Below, in pieces: positions 1 through 6,501 of a DNA stretch of 6,754 nt; the stretch's first letter is position 1, and each line of letters opens with the position of its first letter. The stretch covers positions 1 through 6,754 of the forward strand of contig CAMLKV010000118.1 of the NCBI GenBank assembly GCA_946480635.1. Reading direction: 5' to 3'. The position numbers were made by a program, and so were the translations under genes. This DNA is from an uncultured Flavobacterium sp. (lineage in GTDB: Bacteria; Bacteroidota; Bacteroidia; Flavobacteriales; Flavobacteriaceae). Under the pieces are notes generated by a model, which saw nothing but the letters and a program-made list of their open reading frames with translations, had not been told where the DNA came from and did not search any database.

Positions 1-988
1 TGATGTAAATAAATCACAATCGTCTAACGATACTTTTCCAACAGGAATGCATATTGCAGCGTATAAAATGGTTGTCGAAACCACTATTCCTGGGGTGGAA
101 AAATTACGTGATACCTTAAAAGCAAAAGCCAATGCATTTCAAAATGTTGTGAAAATTGGACGCACACACCTTATGGATGCGACACCACTTACGCTTGGCC
201 AGGAAATTTCTGGATATGCAGCGCAATTGGATTACGGATTAAAAGCGCTAAAAAATACCTTACCTCATCTTTCAGAAATCGCTTTAGGAGGAACTGCTGT
301 GGGCACAGGATTAAATACTCCAAAGGGTTACGATGTAAAAGTGGCTGAATACATTGCAAAATTCACTGGTCATCCTTTTGTAACAGCGCCCAATAAATTT
401 GAAGCTTTAGCTTCGCACGATGCCATAGTGGAATCGCATGGTGCGTTAAAACAATTGGCGGTTTCACTTAATAAAATTGCTAATGATATTCGCATGCTGG
501 CTTCGGGACCAAGATCTGGAATTGGTGAAATTTTAATTCCTGAAAACGAACCGGGATCTTCTATTATGCCAGGAAAAGTGAATCCAACGCAATGTGAAGC
601 ATTGACTATGGTTTGTGCTCAGGTAATGGGTAATGATGTAGCCATTTCAGTAGGAGGAATGCAAGGACATTATGAACTTAATGTTTTTAAACCCGTTATG
701 GCGGCAAACTTTTTGCAATCGGCTAGGTTGTTAGGAGACGCTTGTGTTTCGTTTGATGAACATTGCGCTCAAGGAATAGAACCTAATTATGGCCGAATCA
801 AAGAATTGGTCGATAATTCATTGATGTTGGTTACAGCATTAAACACTAAAATTGGTTATTACAAAGCCGCCGAAATTGCACAAACGGCTCACAAAAATGG
901 CACCACTCTCAAGGAAGAAGCTGTTCGTTTAGGATATGTTTCCGCGGAAGATTTTGATGCTTGGGTGAAACCCGAAGACATGGTGTAA
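1..988 (+). CDS. fumC: Class II fumarate hydratase, 3' part (5' end outside the window)
   Basis: Fumarase C reversibly hydrates fumarate to L-malate in the TCA cycle, as a soluble iron-independent homotetramer. The frame is already open at base 2 and reads [20 protein letters not shown], the conserved fumarase substrate-site segment, so the ATG at 47 is internal and the true start lies upstream. About 328 residues are visible. By comparison with E. coli FumC (467 residues), roughly the first 135 are missing. Visible motifs are [11 protein letters not shown] (catalytic-site His at 167-169), [19 protein letters not shown], and the superfamily signature [11 protein letters not shown] (554-586) that carries the catalytic serine loop. 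The C-terminal domain is complete and ends in WVKPEDMV, as in the family. The combination NKFEAL plus PTQCEALTM points to fumarase rather than aspartase or argininosuccinate lyase. No hairpin terminator is evident after the stop. Confidence 0.96.
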   Translation, partial: DVNKSQSSNDTFPTGMHIAAYKMVVETTIPGVEKLRDTLKAKANAFQNVVKIGRTHLMDATPLTLGQEISGYAAQLDYGLKALKNTLPHLSEIALGGTAVGTGLNTPKGYDVKVAEYIAKFTGHPFVTAPNKFEALASHDAIVESHGALKQLAVSLNKIANDIRMLASGPRSGIGEILIPENEPGSSIMPGKVNPTQCEALTMVCAQVMGNDVAISVGGMQGHYELNVFKPVMAANFLQSARLLGDACVSFDEHCAQGIEPNYGRIKELVDNSLMLVTALNTKIGYYKAAEIAQTAHKNGTTLKEEAVRLGYVSAEDFDAWVKPEDMV

Positions 989-1019
989 ATGAGTGACATA
1001 TTTTAATATTCTGCAAAAT

Positions 1020-1049
1020 TTCCAGTTTCTTATAATAAATGTAAATTTG
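1020..1049 (+). promoter_or_regulatory. Possible Bacteroidota-type promoter for leuS
   Basis: The fumC-leuS gap contains TAAATTTG at 1042-1049, a full match to the Bacteroidota -7 element TAnnTTTG. The sequence 19 bases upstream is TTC (1020-1022), one base off the usual -33 TTG. Transcription would start a few bases after 1049, giving a 5' leader of roughly 55-60 bases before the leuS ATG. The -7 element is seen directly. Its use as a promoter is inferred. Confidence 0.45.
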
Positions 1050-1113
1050 CAACTCAAAAAATTAATTTAGAAGTTGAGGTCAAAGCCTTATACTTTTCAA
1101 ACTTTTAAGCGTA

Positions 1114-4065
1114 ATGAAGTATTTTCATAATGAAATCGAAGCCAAATGGCAAAAATACTGGGCAGATAACAAAACATTTGCTGCTTCAAACAATTCTGAC
1201 AAACCAAAATATTATGTGCTAGACATGTTTCCGTATCCGTCTGGAGCGGGATTGCATGTTGGGCATCCACTGGGTTATATTGCTTCAGATATTGTGGCAC
1301 GTTTTAAAAGACACCAAGGTTTTAATGTGTTGCATCCACAAGGATACGATTCGTTTGGTTTACCTGCAGAACAGTATGCAATTCAAACGGGACAACATCC
1401 TGAAAAAACAACTCGTGAAAACATTGCACGCTACCGCGAACAATTAGATAAAATTGGTTTTTCGTTTGATTGGAGTAGAGAAGTGCGTACTTCAAATGCC
1501 GACTATTACAAATGGACACAATGGATTTTTATTCAGTTGTTCAATTCGTGGTACAACAAAGAAACTGATAGAGCCGAAGATATTTCAGAATTGATTCACA
1601 TTTTTGAAAGAAGCGGTAACGCAACTATTCATGCAGTTTGTGATGACAATACTGAAATCTTCTTCCCTTCCGATTGGAATTCCTATTCTGAAGAAAAGAA
1701 ACAACAAGTGTTGTTGCAATATAGATTAACCTATTTAGCAGAAACCGAAGTAAACTGGTGTCCAGCTTTAGGAACGGTTTTGGCTAATGACGAAATCGTA
1801 AACGGAGTTTCAGAACGTGGAGGTCATCCCGTAATTCGTAAAAAAATGACCCAATGGTCCATGCGAATTTCGGCGTATGCGGAACGTTTATTGCAAGGTC
1901 TAGAAACTATCGATTGGACCGAATCATTAAAAGAATCACAACGTAACTGGATTGGAAAATCGGTTGGTGCTGCTGTGAGTTTTAAACTAAAAGATCATAA
2001 CGAAGTAATCGATGTGTTTACAACACGACCTGACACGATTTTTGGTGTAACGTTTATGACATTAGCGCCAGAACATGAATTGGTTGCCAAAATTACGACT
2101 CCAGAACAAAAAGAAACTGTTGAAGCATACATAGAAGCTACAGCAAAGCGTTCGGAAAGAGAACGTATGGCCGATGTAAAAACCATTTCAGGTGTATTTA
2201 CAGGCGCTTATGCAGAACATCCGTTTACAAAAGAACCAATTCCAGTTTGGATTGGTGATTATGTGTTGGCAGGTTATGGTACAGGAGCTGTTATGGCGGT
2301 ACCTTGTGGTGACGAACGTGATTATGCTTTCGCGAAACATTTCAATATTCCAATTAAAAATATTTTTGAAGGCGTTGATATTTCTGAAACGGCTTTCGAT
2401 GATAAAAACACCACAATCATTGCAAATTCAGATTTCCTAAACGGATTGAATTACAAAGATGCTACTGCGAAAATCATTTCTGCTTTAGAAGAAATAGGAG
2501 CAGGAAAAGCTAAGGTAAATTATCGTTTGCGCGATGCGGTTTTCTCTCGTCAAAGATATTGGGGTGAACCATTCCCAGTCTATTATGTGAATGGATTGCC
2601 ACAAATGATTGCTAAGGAACATTTGCCAATCGTTTTACCAGAAGTAGAAAAGTATTTACCAACAGAAGATGGTCAGCCACCATTAGGAAATGCATCAGAT
2701 TGGGCTTGGGATACTGCAAACAACACTATTGTAAGCAACGAGTTTATTGATGATGAAAAAGTATTCCCTCTGGAATTAAATACAATGCCAGGTTGGGCAG
2801 GTTCGTCTTGGTATTGGATGCGTTATATGGATGCGTCAAACGAAAATGAATTTGCTAGTGAAGAAGCGTTAAAATACTGGGAGAATGTAGATTTATACAT
2901 TGGCGGTAGCGAACACGCAACCGGACATTTATTGTACTCTCGTTTTTGGAATAAATTCTTAAAAGATAGAGGTTTTGCTCCAACGGAAGAACCATTCAAA
3001 AAACTGATTAATCAGGGAATGATTTTGGGAATGAGTGCTTTTGTTTATAGATTAATTAATTTTGATGCTATTACTGATATTAAAGTTACTGATGTAAACG
3101 AGTCAACTCAAAAGTATTTTGTGTCATATAATGTTATGAGAAGAATCCAAAAAGAAGGTTTCGCTCAATCTGATTATGATCAAATTAACAAAACAAGGAA
3201 GGCAAAAGTATTAGAAATTAAAGATAGATTTGAATTCCAGCCAATCCATGTTGATTTGTCAATAATTAATGATATTTCAAATGAATTAAATACAGATGCT
3301 TTTAAAAAATGGAGACCTGATTTTAATGGAGCAGAATTCATTTTAGAAGAAGACGGAAAATATATTGTAGGTCGTGAGGTAGAAAAAATGTCGAAATCGA
3401 AATACAACGTAGTAAACCCTGATGATATTTGTAATGAATACGGTGCGGACACGTTACGTTTATACGAAATGTTTTTAGGTCCTTTAGAACAAGCGAAACC
3501 TTGGAACACAGCTGGTATTACTGGTGTGTATGGTTTCTTGAAAAAATTATGGCGTTTGTATTTTGATGATAATGGATTGATTGTAACTGATGCTGAACCA
3601 ACAGCAGATATGTACAAATCGTTACACAAAACCATCAAAAAGGTTACTGAAGATATCGAGAACTTCTCGTTCAATACATCGGTTTCTCAATTCATGATTT
3701 GTGTGAACGAATTGTCACAACAAAAATGTAACCACAGGGCTATTCTTGAACCATTGGCAGTAATCGTGTCGCCTTATGCACCACACATTGCAGAAGAATT
3801 ATGGAGTGCTTTAGGTCATGAAGGTTCTGTTGCCAGAGTTGCTTTCCCTAAGTTTGAAGAAAAATACTTAGTAGAATCTGAAAAAGAATACCCAGTGTCT
3901 TTCAACGGAAAAATGCGTTTCACCATTAAGTTGCCTTTGGATTTAACTGCTGTACAAATCGAAGAAATTGTCATGGCAGATGAAAGAACCCAAAATCAAT
4001 TGCAAGGAAGAACGCCTAATAAAGTAATTATCGTTCCTGGAAAGATTATCAATTTGGTAGGATAG
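1114..4065 (+). CDS. leuS: Leucyl-tRNA synthetase with two long insertions
   Basis: This cytosolic class Ia aminoacyl-tRNA synthetase charges tRNA-Leu with leucine and hydrolyses mischarged products. The Rossmann-fold active site has HVGH (residues 48-51) and KMSKS (758-762). The CP1 editing domain has the threonine-rich TTRPDT (303-308) and GTGAVMAVP (389-397), followed by D400 and D403; D403 matches the universal editing aspartate. WAGSSWYWMRY and GGSEHATGHLLYSRFW are family blocks. The C-terminal part holds the anticodon-binding helices and ends in VIIVPGKIINLVG. At 983 residues it is about 120 longer than E. coli LeuRS. The excess lies at about residues 150-206, before NWCP, and 647-708, before KMSKS. 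The CCWRC zinc-module cysteines of E. coli are replaced by GVSERGG. The start is the only ATG after the in-frame stop at 1075-1077. No Shine-Dalgarno is visible, as is normal in Bacteroidota. A strong terminator follows the stop. Confidence 0.98.
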   Translation: MKYFHNEIEAKWQKYWADNKTFAASNNSDKPKYYVLDMFPYPSGAGLHVGHPLGYIASDIVARFKRHQGFNVLHPQGYDSFGLPAEQYAIQTGQHPEKTTRENIARYREQLDKIGFSFDWSREVRTSNADYYKWTQWIFIQLFNSWYNKETDRAEDISELIHIFERSGNATIHAVCDDNTEIFFPSDWNSYSEEKKQQVLLQYRLTYLAETEVNWCPALGTVLANDEIVNGVSERGGHPVIRKKMTQWSMRISAYAERLLQGLETIDWTESLKESQRNWIGKSVGAAVSFKLKDHNEVIDVFTTRPDTIFGVTFMTLAPEHELVAKITTPEQKETVEAYIEATAKRSERERMADVKTISGVFTGAYAEHPFTKEPIPVWIGDYVLAGYGTGAVMAVPCGDERDYAFAKHFNIPIKNIFEGVDISETAFDDKNTTIIANSDFLNGLNYKDATAKIISALEEIGAGKAKVNYRLRDAVFSRQRYWGEPFPVYYVNGLPQMIAKEHLPIVLPEVEKYLPTEDGQPPLGNASDWAWDTANNTIVSNEFIDDEKVFPLELNTMPGWAGSSWYWMRYMDASNENEFASEEALKYWENVDLYIGGSEHATGHLLYSRFWNKFLKDRGFAPTEEPFKKLINQGMILGMSAFVYRLINFDAITDIKVTDVNESTQKYFVSYNVMRRIQKEGFAQSDYDQINKTRKAKVLEIKDRFEFQPIHVDLSIINDISNELNTDAFKKWRPDFNGAEFILEEDGKYIVGREVEKMSKSKYNVVNPDDICNEYGADTLRLYEMFLGPLEQAKPWNTAGITGVYGFLKKLWRLYFDDNGLIVTDAEPTADMYKSLHKTIKKVTEDIENFSFNTSVSQFMICVNELSQQKCNHRAILEPLAVIVSPYAPHIAEELWSALGHEGSVARVAFPKFEEKYLVESEKEYPVSFNGKMRFTIKLPLDLTAVQIEEIVMADERTQNQLQGRTPNKVIIVPGKIINLVG
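3052..3237 (+). other. AT-rich in-frame expansion in the leucine-specific region of leuS
   Basis: LeuRS residues 647-708 lie between the conserved MSAFVYR and the IHVDL...WRPDF blocks, just before KMSKS. From QGMIL to KMSKS this protein has about 120 residues, against about 50 in E. coli. Flavobacterial relatives, as I remember them, have a much shorter linker at this point. By hand count, bases 3061-3240 have 50 G or C out of 180 (28%), against 68 of 180 (38%) for 3361-3540 in the same gene. The segment is polar and charged, with no cysteine pairs and no recognised domain. The reading frame stays intact on both sides. The exact boundaries are my estimate. Confidence 0.55.
3070..3099 (+). repeat. 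Imperfect 15-base tandem repeat inside the leuS expansion
   Basis: Two adjacent in-phase 15-base units, 3070-3084 and 3085-3099, agree at 11 of 15 positions, including a shared TTACTGAT. They encode ITDIK followed by VTDVN. This could be the trace of a small duplication within the expanded region, but a repeat this short could also be chance. Confidence 0.35.
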
Positions 4066-4087
4066 TTTTTAAAACATAAAAATAAAG

Positions 4088-4143
4088 AATCCCAAATTTC
4101 CGATCACTGTGCTTGTCGAAGTGGAAATTTGGGATTTCTTTTT
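4088..4143 (+). terminator. Rho-independent terminator after leuS
   Basis: A perfect 14-bp stem pairs AATCCCAAATTTCC (4088-4101) with GGAAATTTGGGATT (4123-4136) around a 21-base loop. It is followed by TCTTTTT (4137-4143). It starts 22 bases after the leuS stop and should end most leuS transcripts, so the small gene at 4186 probably has its own promoter. The loop is unusually long and contains the palindrome listed separately. Confidence 0.88.
4104..4123. repeat. Dispersed-repeat-like palindrome in the terminator loop
   Basis: The loop of the leuS terminator reads TCACTGTGCTTGTCGAAGTG. It differs at one base from TCACTGAGCTTGTCGAAGTG, a motif I recall as a frequent small intergenic palindrome in many Bacteroidota genomes. 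Its ends CACT (4105-4108) and AGTG (4120-4123) are complementary, so it can form its own small hairpin that competes with the top base pair of the terminator stem. The sequence is seen directly. The repeat identity rests on memory and on a single copy here. Confidence 0.5.
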
Positions 4144-4185
4144 GTAACATTTTTCAGAATTTACGTATAATAAAGAAAATAAAAA

Positions 4186-4371
4186 ATGAAAAAACATGAA
4201 GTTCATATTTTAAAAAAATCAGCTGGATTTAAAGGAATGAAAGAAGAATTATCTAAAGAAGTTGAAATCTTTTTAAACCAAAAATCTGCCGAAGGTTATC
4301 AAGTAATCAATGTTTCGTTTACATATTATGAAGCTACAGAATTGATTGCTTTTATAACAATTTGTAAATAG
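4186..4371 (+). CDS. Small protein of unknown function (61 residues)
   Basis: I do not recognise this protein with certainty. It is lysine- and glutamate-rich at its N-terminus, with no signal peptide, no cysteine motif and no convincing membrane segment. The middle (LSKEVEIFLNQKSAEGYQV) followed by strand-like INVSFTYYE and LIAFITICK has a helix-then-strands pattern. It resembles small DUF4177-like proteins, which carry a similar helix-then-EGY(E/Q)V pattern, but this is a weak pattern match. The ATG is the only start after the in-frame stop at 4180-4182 and follows an A-rich leader, as is common for Bacteroidota genes. It lies between the leuS terminator and the zinc peptidase gene, on the same strand as both. 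A TATAAT at 4166-4171 is nearby, but I could not assign a convincing promoter. No terminator separates it from the peptidase gene 85 bases on. Confidence 0.72.
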   Translation: MKKHEVHILKKSAGFKGMKEELSKEVEIFLNQKSAEGYQVINVSFTYYEATELIAFITICK

Positions 4372-4402
4372 TAATGACAACTTGGCATTTTTTATAAATG
4401 GC

Positions 4403-4432
4403 TTGTAATTTGATAGTAATTAATTAAATTTA
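4403..4432 (+). promoter_or_regulatory. Possible Bacteroidota-type promoter for the zinc peptidase gene
   Basis: TTG at 4403-4405 is followed, after 19 bases, by TAAATTTA at 4425-4432, which matches TAnnTTTG at all but the last position. The start site would be about 20 bases before the ATG at 4457, so the leader would be short. The motif fits the consensus. In such AT-rich DNA a chance match is possible. Confidence 0.45.
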
Positions 4433-4456
4433 ACTACAATTTAAAAAAGACAAAAT

Positions 4457-5140
4457 ATGTTTAGTTCAGGGTATATGATATTAGCAGGTGCCATTATGTT
4501 GGTGAGCTGGTTAGTAAGTTCAAGATTGAAAAGTAAGTTTGAGCATTATTCAAAACTGCAATTACAAAATGGAATGACTGGTGCTGAAATTGCTGAAAAA
4601 ATGTTGGCTGACAATGGAATTTATGATGTAAAAGTTATTTCTACTCCAGGAATGCTTACAGATCACTACAATCCAGCAAATAAAACTGTAAATTTATCTG
4701 AGGGAGTATACAATCAACGTAATGCTGCCGCAGCTGCAGTTGCAGCTCACGAATGTGGTCACGCAGTACAACATGCTGTTGGGTATGAATGGTTAGAAAT
4801 GCGTTCTAAGTTGGTTCCTGTTGTTCAAGTAGCTTCAAGCTTTGTGCAATGGATACTTTTAGCAGGGATTTTGATGATAAAAGTGTTTCCAGGATTATTA
4901 TTAGTTGGGATTGTAGTTTTTGCTGCAACCACATTGTTTTCTGTAATTACACTTCCAGTAGAATATGACGCAAGTAATCGTGCTTTAGCATGGTTAAAAA
5001 ATAAAAACATGGTAAATCAGGCAGAATATGCTGGAGCGGAAGACGCTTTAAAATGGGCTGCAAGAACATATGTAGTAGCTGCCATAGGTTCTATTGCGAC
5101 CTTATTGTATTATGTTTCTATTTATATGAATAGAAGATAA
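4457..5140 (+). CDS. YugP-type membrane zinc metallopeptidase
   Basis: This 227-residue protein belongs to the YugP-like zinc peptidase family (Pfam Zn_peptidase_2), found widely in bacteria. Its substrates are not well established. An N-terminal membrane segment spans about residues 5-21. The catalytic HExxH motif is HECGH at 98-102, inside AAAAVAAHECGHAVQHAVGY: H98 and H102 would bind zinc and E99 act as general base. Hydrophobic segments follow at about 120-143, 145-165 and 205-222. LPVEYDASNRA (166-176) is a conserved family block, and its E169 is a candidate third zinc ligand by analogy. Length and layout are normal for the family and all expected key residues are present. The ATG is the only start after the in-frame stop at 4442-4444. 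The gene has a possible promoter of its own and ends at a hairpin terminator. I infer an integral inner-membrane protease; a role in membrane-protein or envelope turnover would be a guess. Confidence 0.92.
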   Translation: MFSSGYMILAGAIMLVSWLVSSRLKSKFEHYSKLQLQNGMTGAEIAEKMLADNGIYDVKVISTPGMLTDHYNPANKTVNLSEGVYNQRNAAAAAVAAHECGHAVQHAVGYEWLEMRSKLVPVVQVASSFVQWILLAGILMIKVFPGLLLVGIVVFAATTLFSVITLPVEYDASNRALAWLKNKNMVNQAEYAGAEDALKWAARTYVVAAIGSIATLLYYVSIYMNRR

Positions 5141-5161
5141 TTTCTAAAATTATATTATAAT

Positions 5162-5189
5162 AAAATCCGCTTAATAGAGCGGATTTTTT
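5162..5189. terminator. Hairpin terminator, probably bidirectional, between convergent genes
   Basis: A 10-bp stem pairs AAAATCCGCT (5162-5171) with AGCGGATTTT (5178-5187) around a six-base loop. On the plus strand it ends in a run of six T (5184-5189) and follows the zinc peptidase stop by about 20 bases. On the minus strand the same hairpin ends in four T (complement of 5162-5165) followed by an AT-rich tract, 23 bases past the hydrolase stop. It can therefore serve both converging transcripts. Confidence 0.85.
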
Positions 5190-5212
5190 ATTTTGTTGTG
5201 ATTTCTTTTTGA

Positions 5213-6304
5213 TTAATAATTTGCTTTTAATTTTCGCATTAAATATTTTACTCCTTCTTGAGTATCTAAATTAAAGGAGTTTGTAAAAATAATATAAGCT
5301 TGATTTTTTATTCTGTCAATGTGAACAAGTGTATAATAGGTTCCTACTGATCCGCCATGGGTAGAAAATTCTTTTCCATTTTCATAAATATTATACCAGC
5401 CTATTGAGTAATTTTCGATGCCCTTATGAATAAATTTATAGGTATCTGCTTTTAAATAGTTGTCTTTTCCTTCAAGACCAAGTAGATTAAGTTGTATGAA
5501 CTTTACATAATCTTTTAATTTTATATTTATATCACCTGCAGGTTGGTCAATCTCCAATCTATTAATTGTTGAAGATGGTACTGGCGATAGTATGTTGTTT
5601 TCTGAAGTGTGTCCCCAAGTGTCTTTTTTCTTTTGGTTCTCTGGCCAAGATAACTTTACATCCAATTTTAAATCTTTATTAAACACTTTTTCGACCAATT
5701 GTTCCCAGGTTTTGCCTGTAGTTCGCTCTAACATTAAAGTTGCTAAAACATAACCAGCATTTGAATAAACAAATGGCATATCTTCATCTGTTTTTACAGG
5801 TTCAATAGTTAGTATAAATTGACCATACTGATTTCTTTTTTCAGGATTAGAGCCTTTAAATACAGGCAGCTTAATTTCCTCATCAGTTTCAAAACCTGCA
5901 TTTCCTTGAAACGGCTGAATACCCGCCTTGTGTGAAAGCAAATCCTGTAAAGTGATATGTGAATATTCAGGTCTAGATTTTTCTTTCCATTCCGAAAATA
6001 TGTCTAAGAACTTTGTTGTCCATTTTAATTTTCCTAATTCTACATATTTAGCAATAATAAAAGCAGTCATAGCTTTTGTGTTAGAGCCTATATGAAATCG
6101 GTCGTTTAATGTGGCTGGGTCTTTTAATTGAACAGAATGAAGACCAATGGCTTCCATTTCAAGAATAGATTTGTCATTTACTACAGCATAACTTATTTCT
6201 GGGATATGTTTAACTATTCTTAAGGAGTCTGCATATCGAATTGTTTTTTGCCCCCAAGTAATGGAAGTAAATATAAAAAAAGAGGCTTTAAAAAAATTCT
6301 TCAT
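5213..6304 (-). CDS. Exported serine hydrolase, class C beta-lactamase/penicillin-binding-protein fold
   Basis: This 363-residue protein belongs to the serine beta-lactamase-like family (Pfam Beta-lactamase), which includes class C beta-lactamases, DD-peptidases, D-aminopeptidases and esterases. The three active-site motifs are present in order: SNTK (residues 74-77, SxxK, nucleophile S74), YSN (180-182, YxN) and HGG (316-318, in the place of KTG). The N-terminus looks like a signal peptide: MKNFFK, a hydrophobic stretch, then a possible cleavage near WGQ at 17-19. There is no lipobox cysteine, so a soluble periplasmic or secreted enzyme is expected. HGG instead of KTG is common in family members that act as peptidases or esterases, so calling it an antibiotic-resistance enzyme is not justified; the substrate is unknown. 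The ATG overlaps the stop of the small membrane-protein gene by one base (TAATG), suggesting translational coupling. A shared terminator lies downstream. Confidence 0.93.
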   Translation of the reverse strand: MKNFFKASFFIFTSITWGQKTIRYADSLRIVKHIPEISYAVVNDKSILEMEAIGLHSVQLKDPATLNDRFHIGSNTKAMTAFIIAKYVELGKLKWTTKFLDIFSEWKEKSRPEYSHITLQDLLSHKAGIQPFQGNAGFETDEEIKLPVFKGSNPEKRNQYGQFILTIEPVKTDEDMPFVYSNAGYVLATLMLERTTGKTWEQLVEKVFNKDLKLDVKLSWPENQKKKDTWGHTSENNILSPVPSSTINRLEIDQPAGDINIKLKDYVKFIQLNLLGLEGKDNYLKADTYKFIHKGIENYSIGWYNIYENGKEFSTHGGSVGTYYTLVHIDRIKNQAYIIFTNSFNLDTQEGVKYLMRKLKANY

Positions 6305-6474
6305 TAAATAGCTTTTTGAGCTTTTATTTTAATGATTAAAGATAGTAGTAAAAGTCCAATTCCTATTCCAAAAATCAGACCTTTAATCCAATCGTTTTGA
6401 TTTGTTAGGACAAGGGGCAATGTTGTAAGAGTTAATCCAATGATCCTTAATCCAATTGTTTTGTTTACTTTCAT
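6304..6474 (-). CDS. Small two-helix membrane protein (56 residues), coupled to the serine hydrolase gene
   Basis: The minus strand between the regulator and the hydrolase encodes a 56-residue protein beginning MKVNKTIGLRIIGL and ending KIKAQKAI. It has two hydrophobic segments, about residues 7-24 and 30-48, joined by a short polar turn NQND. The second is rich in glycine, isoleucine and leucine (GLIFGIGIGLLLLSLII), and its end is lysine-rich, which suggests a hairpin with both ends in the cytoplasm. I recognise no family. Support for its being real comes from the TAATG overlap with the hydrolase start, its filling almost the whole gap between two same-strand genes, and the typical membrane-protein layout. 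It is short enough to be missed by length-limited gene callers. Its function is unknown; a link to the hydrolase is inferred only from position. Confidence 0.75.
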   Translation of the reverse strand: MKVNKTIGLRIIGLTLTTLPLVLTNQNDWIKGLIFGIGIGLLLLSLIIKIKAQKAI

Positions 6475-6501
6475 AGTTTTCTTAATTGGGATTTTAAGTT
6501 T

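Noticed and set aside
1074..1098. A second leuS promoter with TTG at 1074 and TACTTTTC at 1091
   Set aside because: The 14-base spacing is shorter than the usual 17-23, and the -7 element lacks the final G.
2192..2440. An 82-codon plus-strand frame inside leuS
   Set aside because: It is out of phase with the LeuRS editing domain, hydrophobic by frame shift, and has no start context or family resemblance.
3052..3237. An intein, intron or transposon fragment as the cause of the LeuRS expansion
   Set aside because: There are no intein splice residues, no terminal inverted repeats, no target-site duplication and no frame break. The segment is also too short for an intein.
3180..3674. A 164-codon open frame on the minus strand opposite leuS
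   Set aside because: It lies wholly antisense to a well-conserved part of LeuRS including KMSKS, has no recognisable motif, and is explained as a shadow of the coding strand.
4382..4412. A sigma-54-like TTGGCA or a second promoter using TAATTTG
   Set aside because: TTGGCA lacks the downstream GC element of sigma-54 promoters. TAATTTG is one base short of TAnnTTTG, and the pair at 4403-4432 fits better.
5213..6304. Calling the serine hydrolase an AmpC-type resistance enzyme
   Set aside because: It has HGG in place of KTG and no AmpC-specific sequence blocks. The motifs support only the broad serine hydrolase fold.
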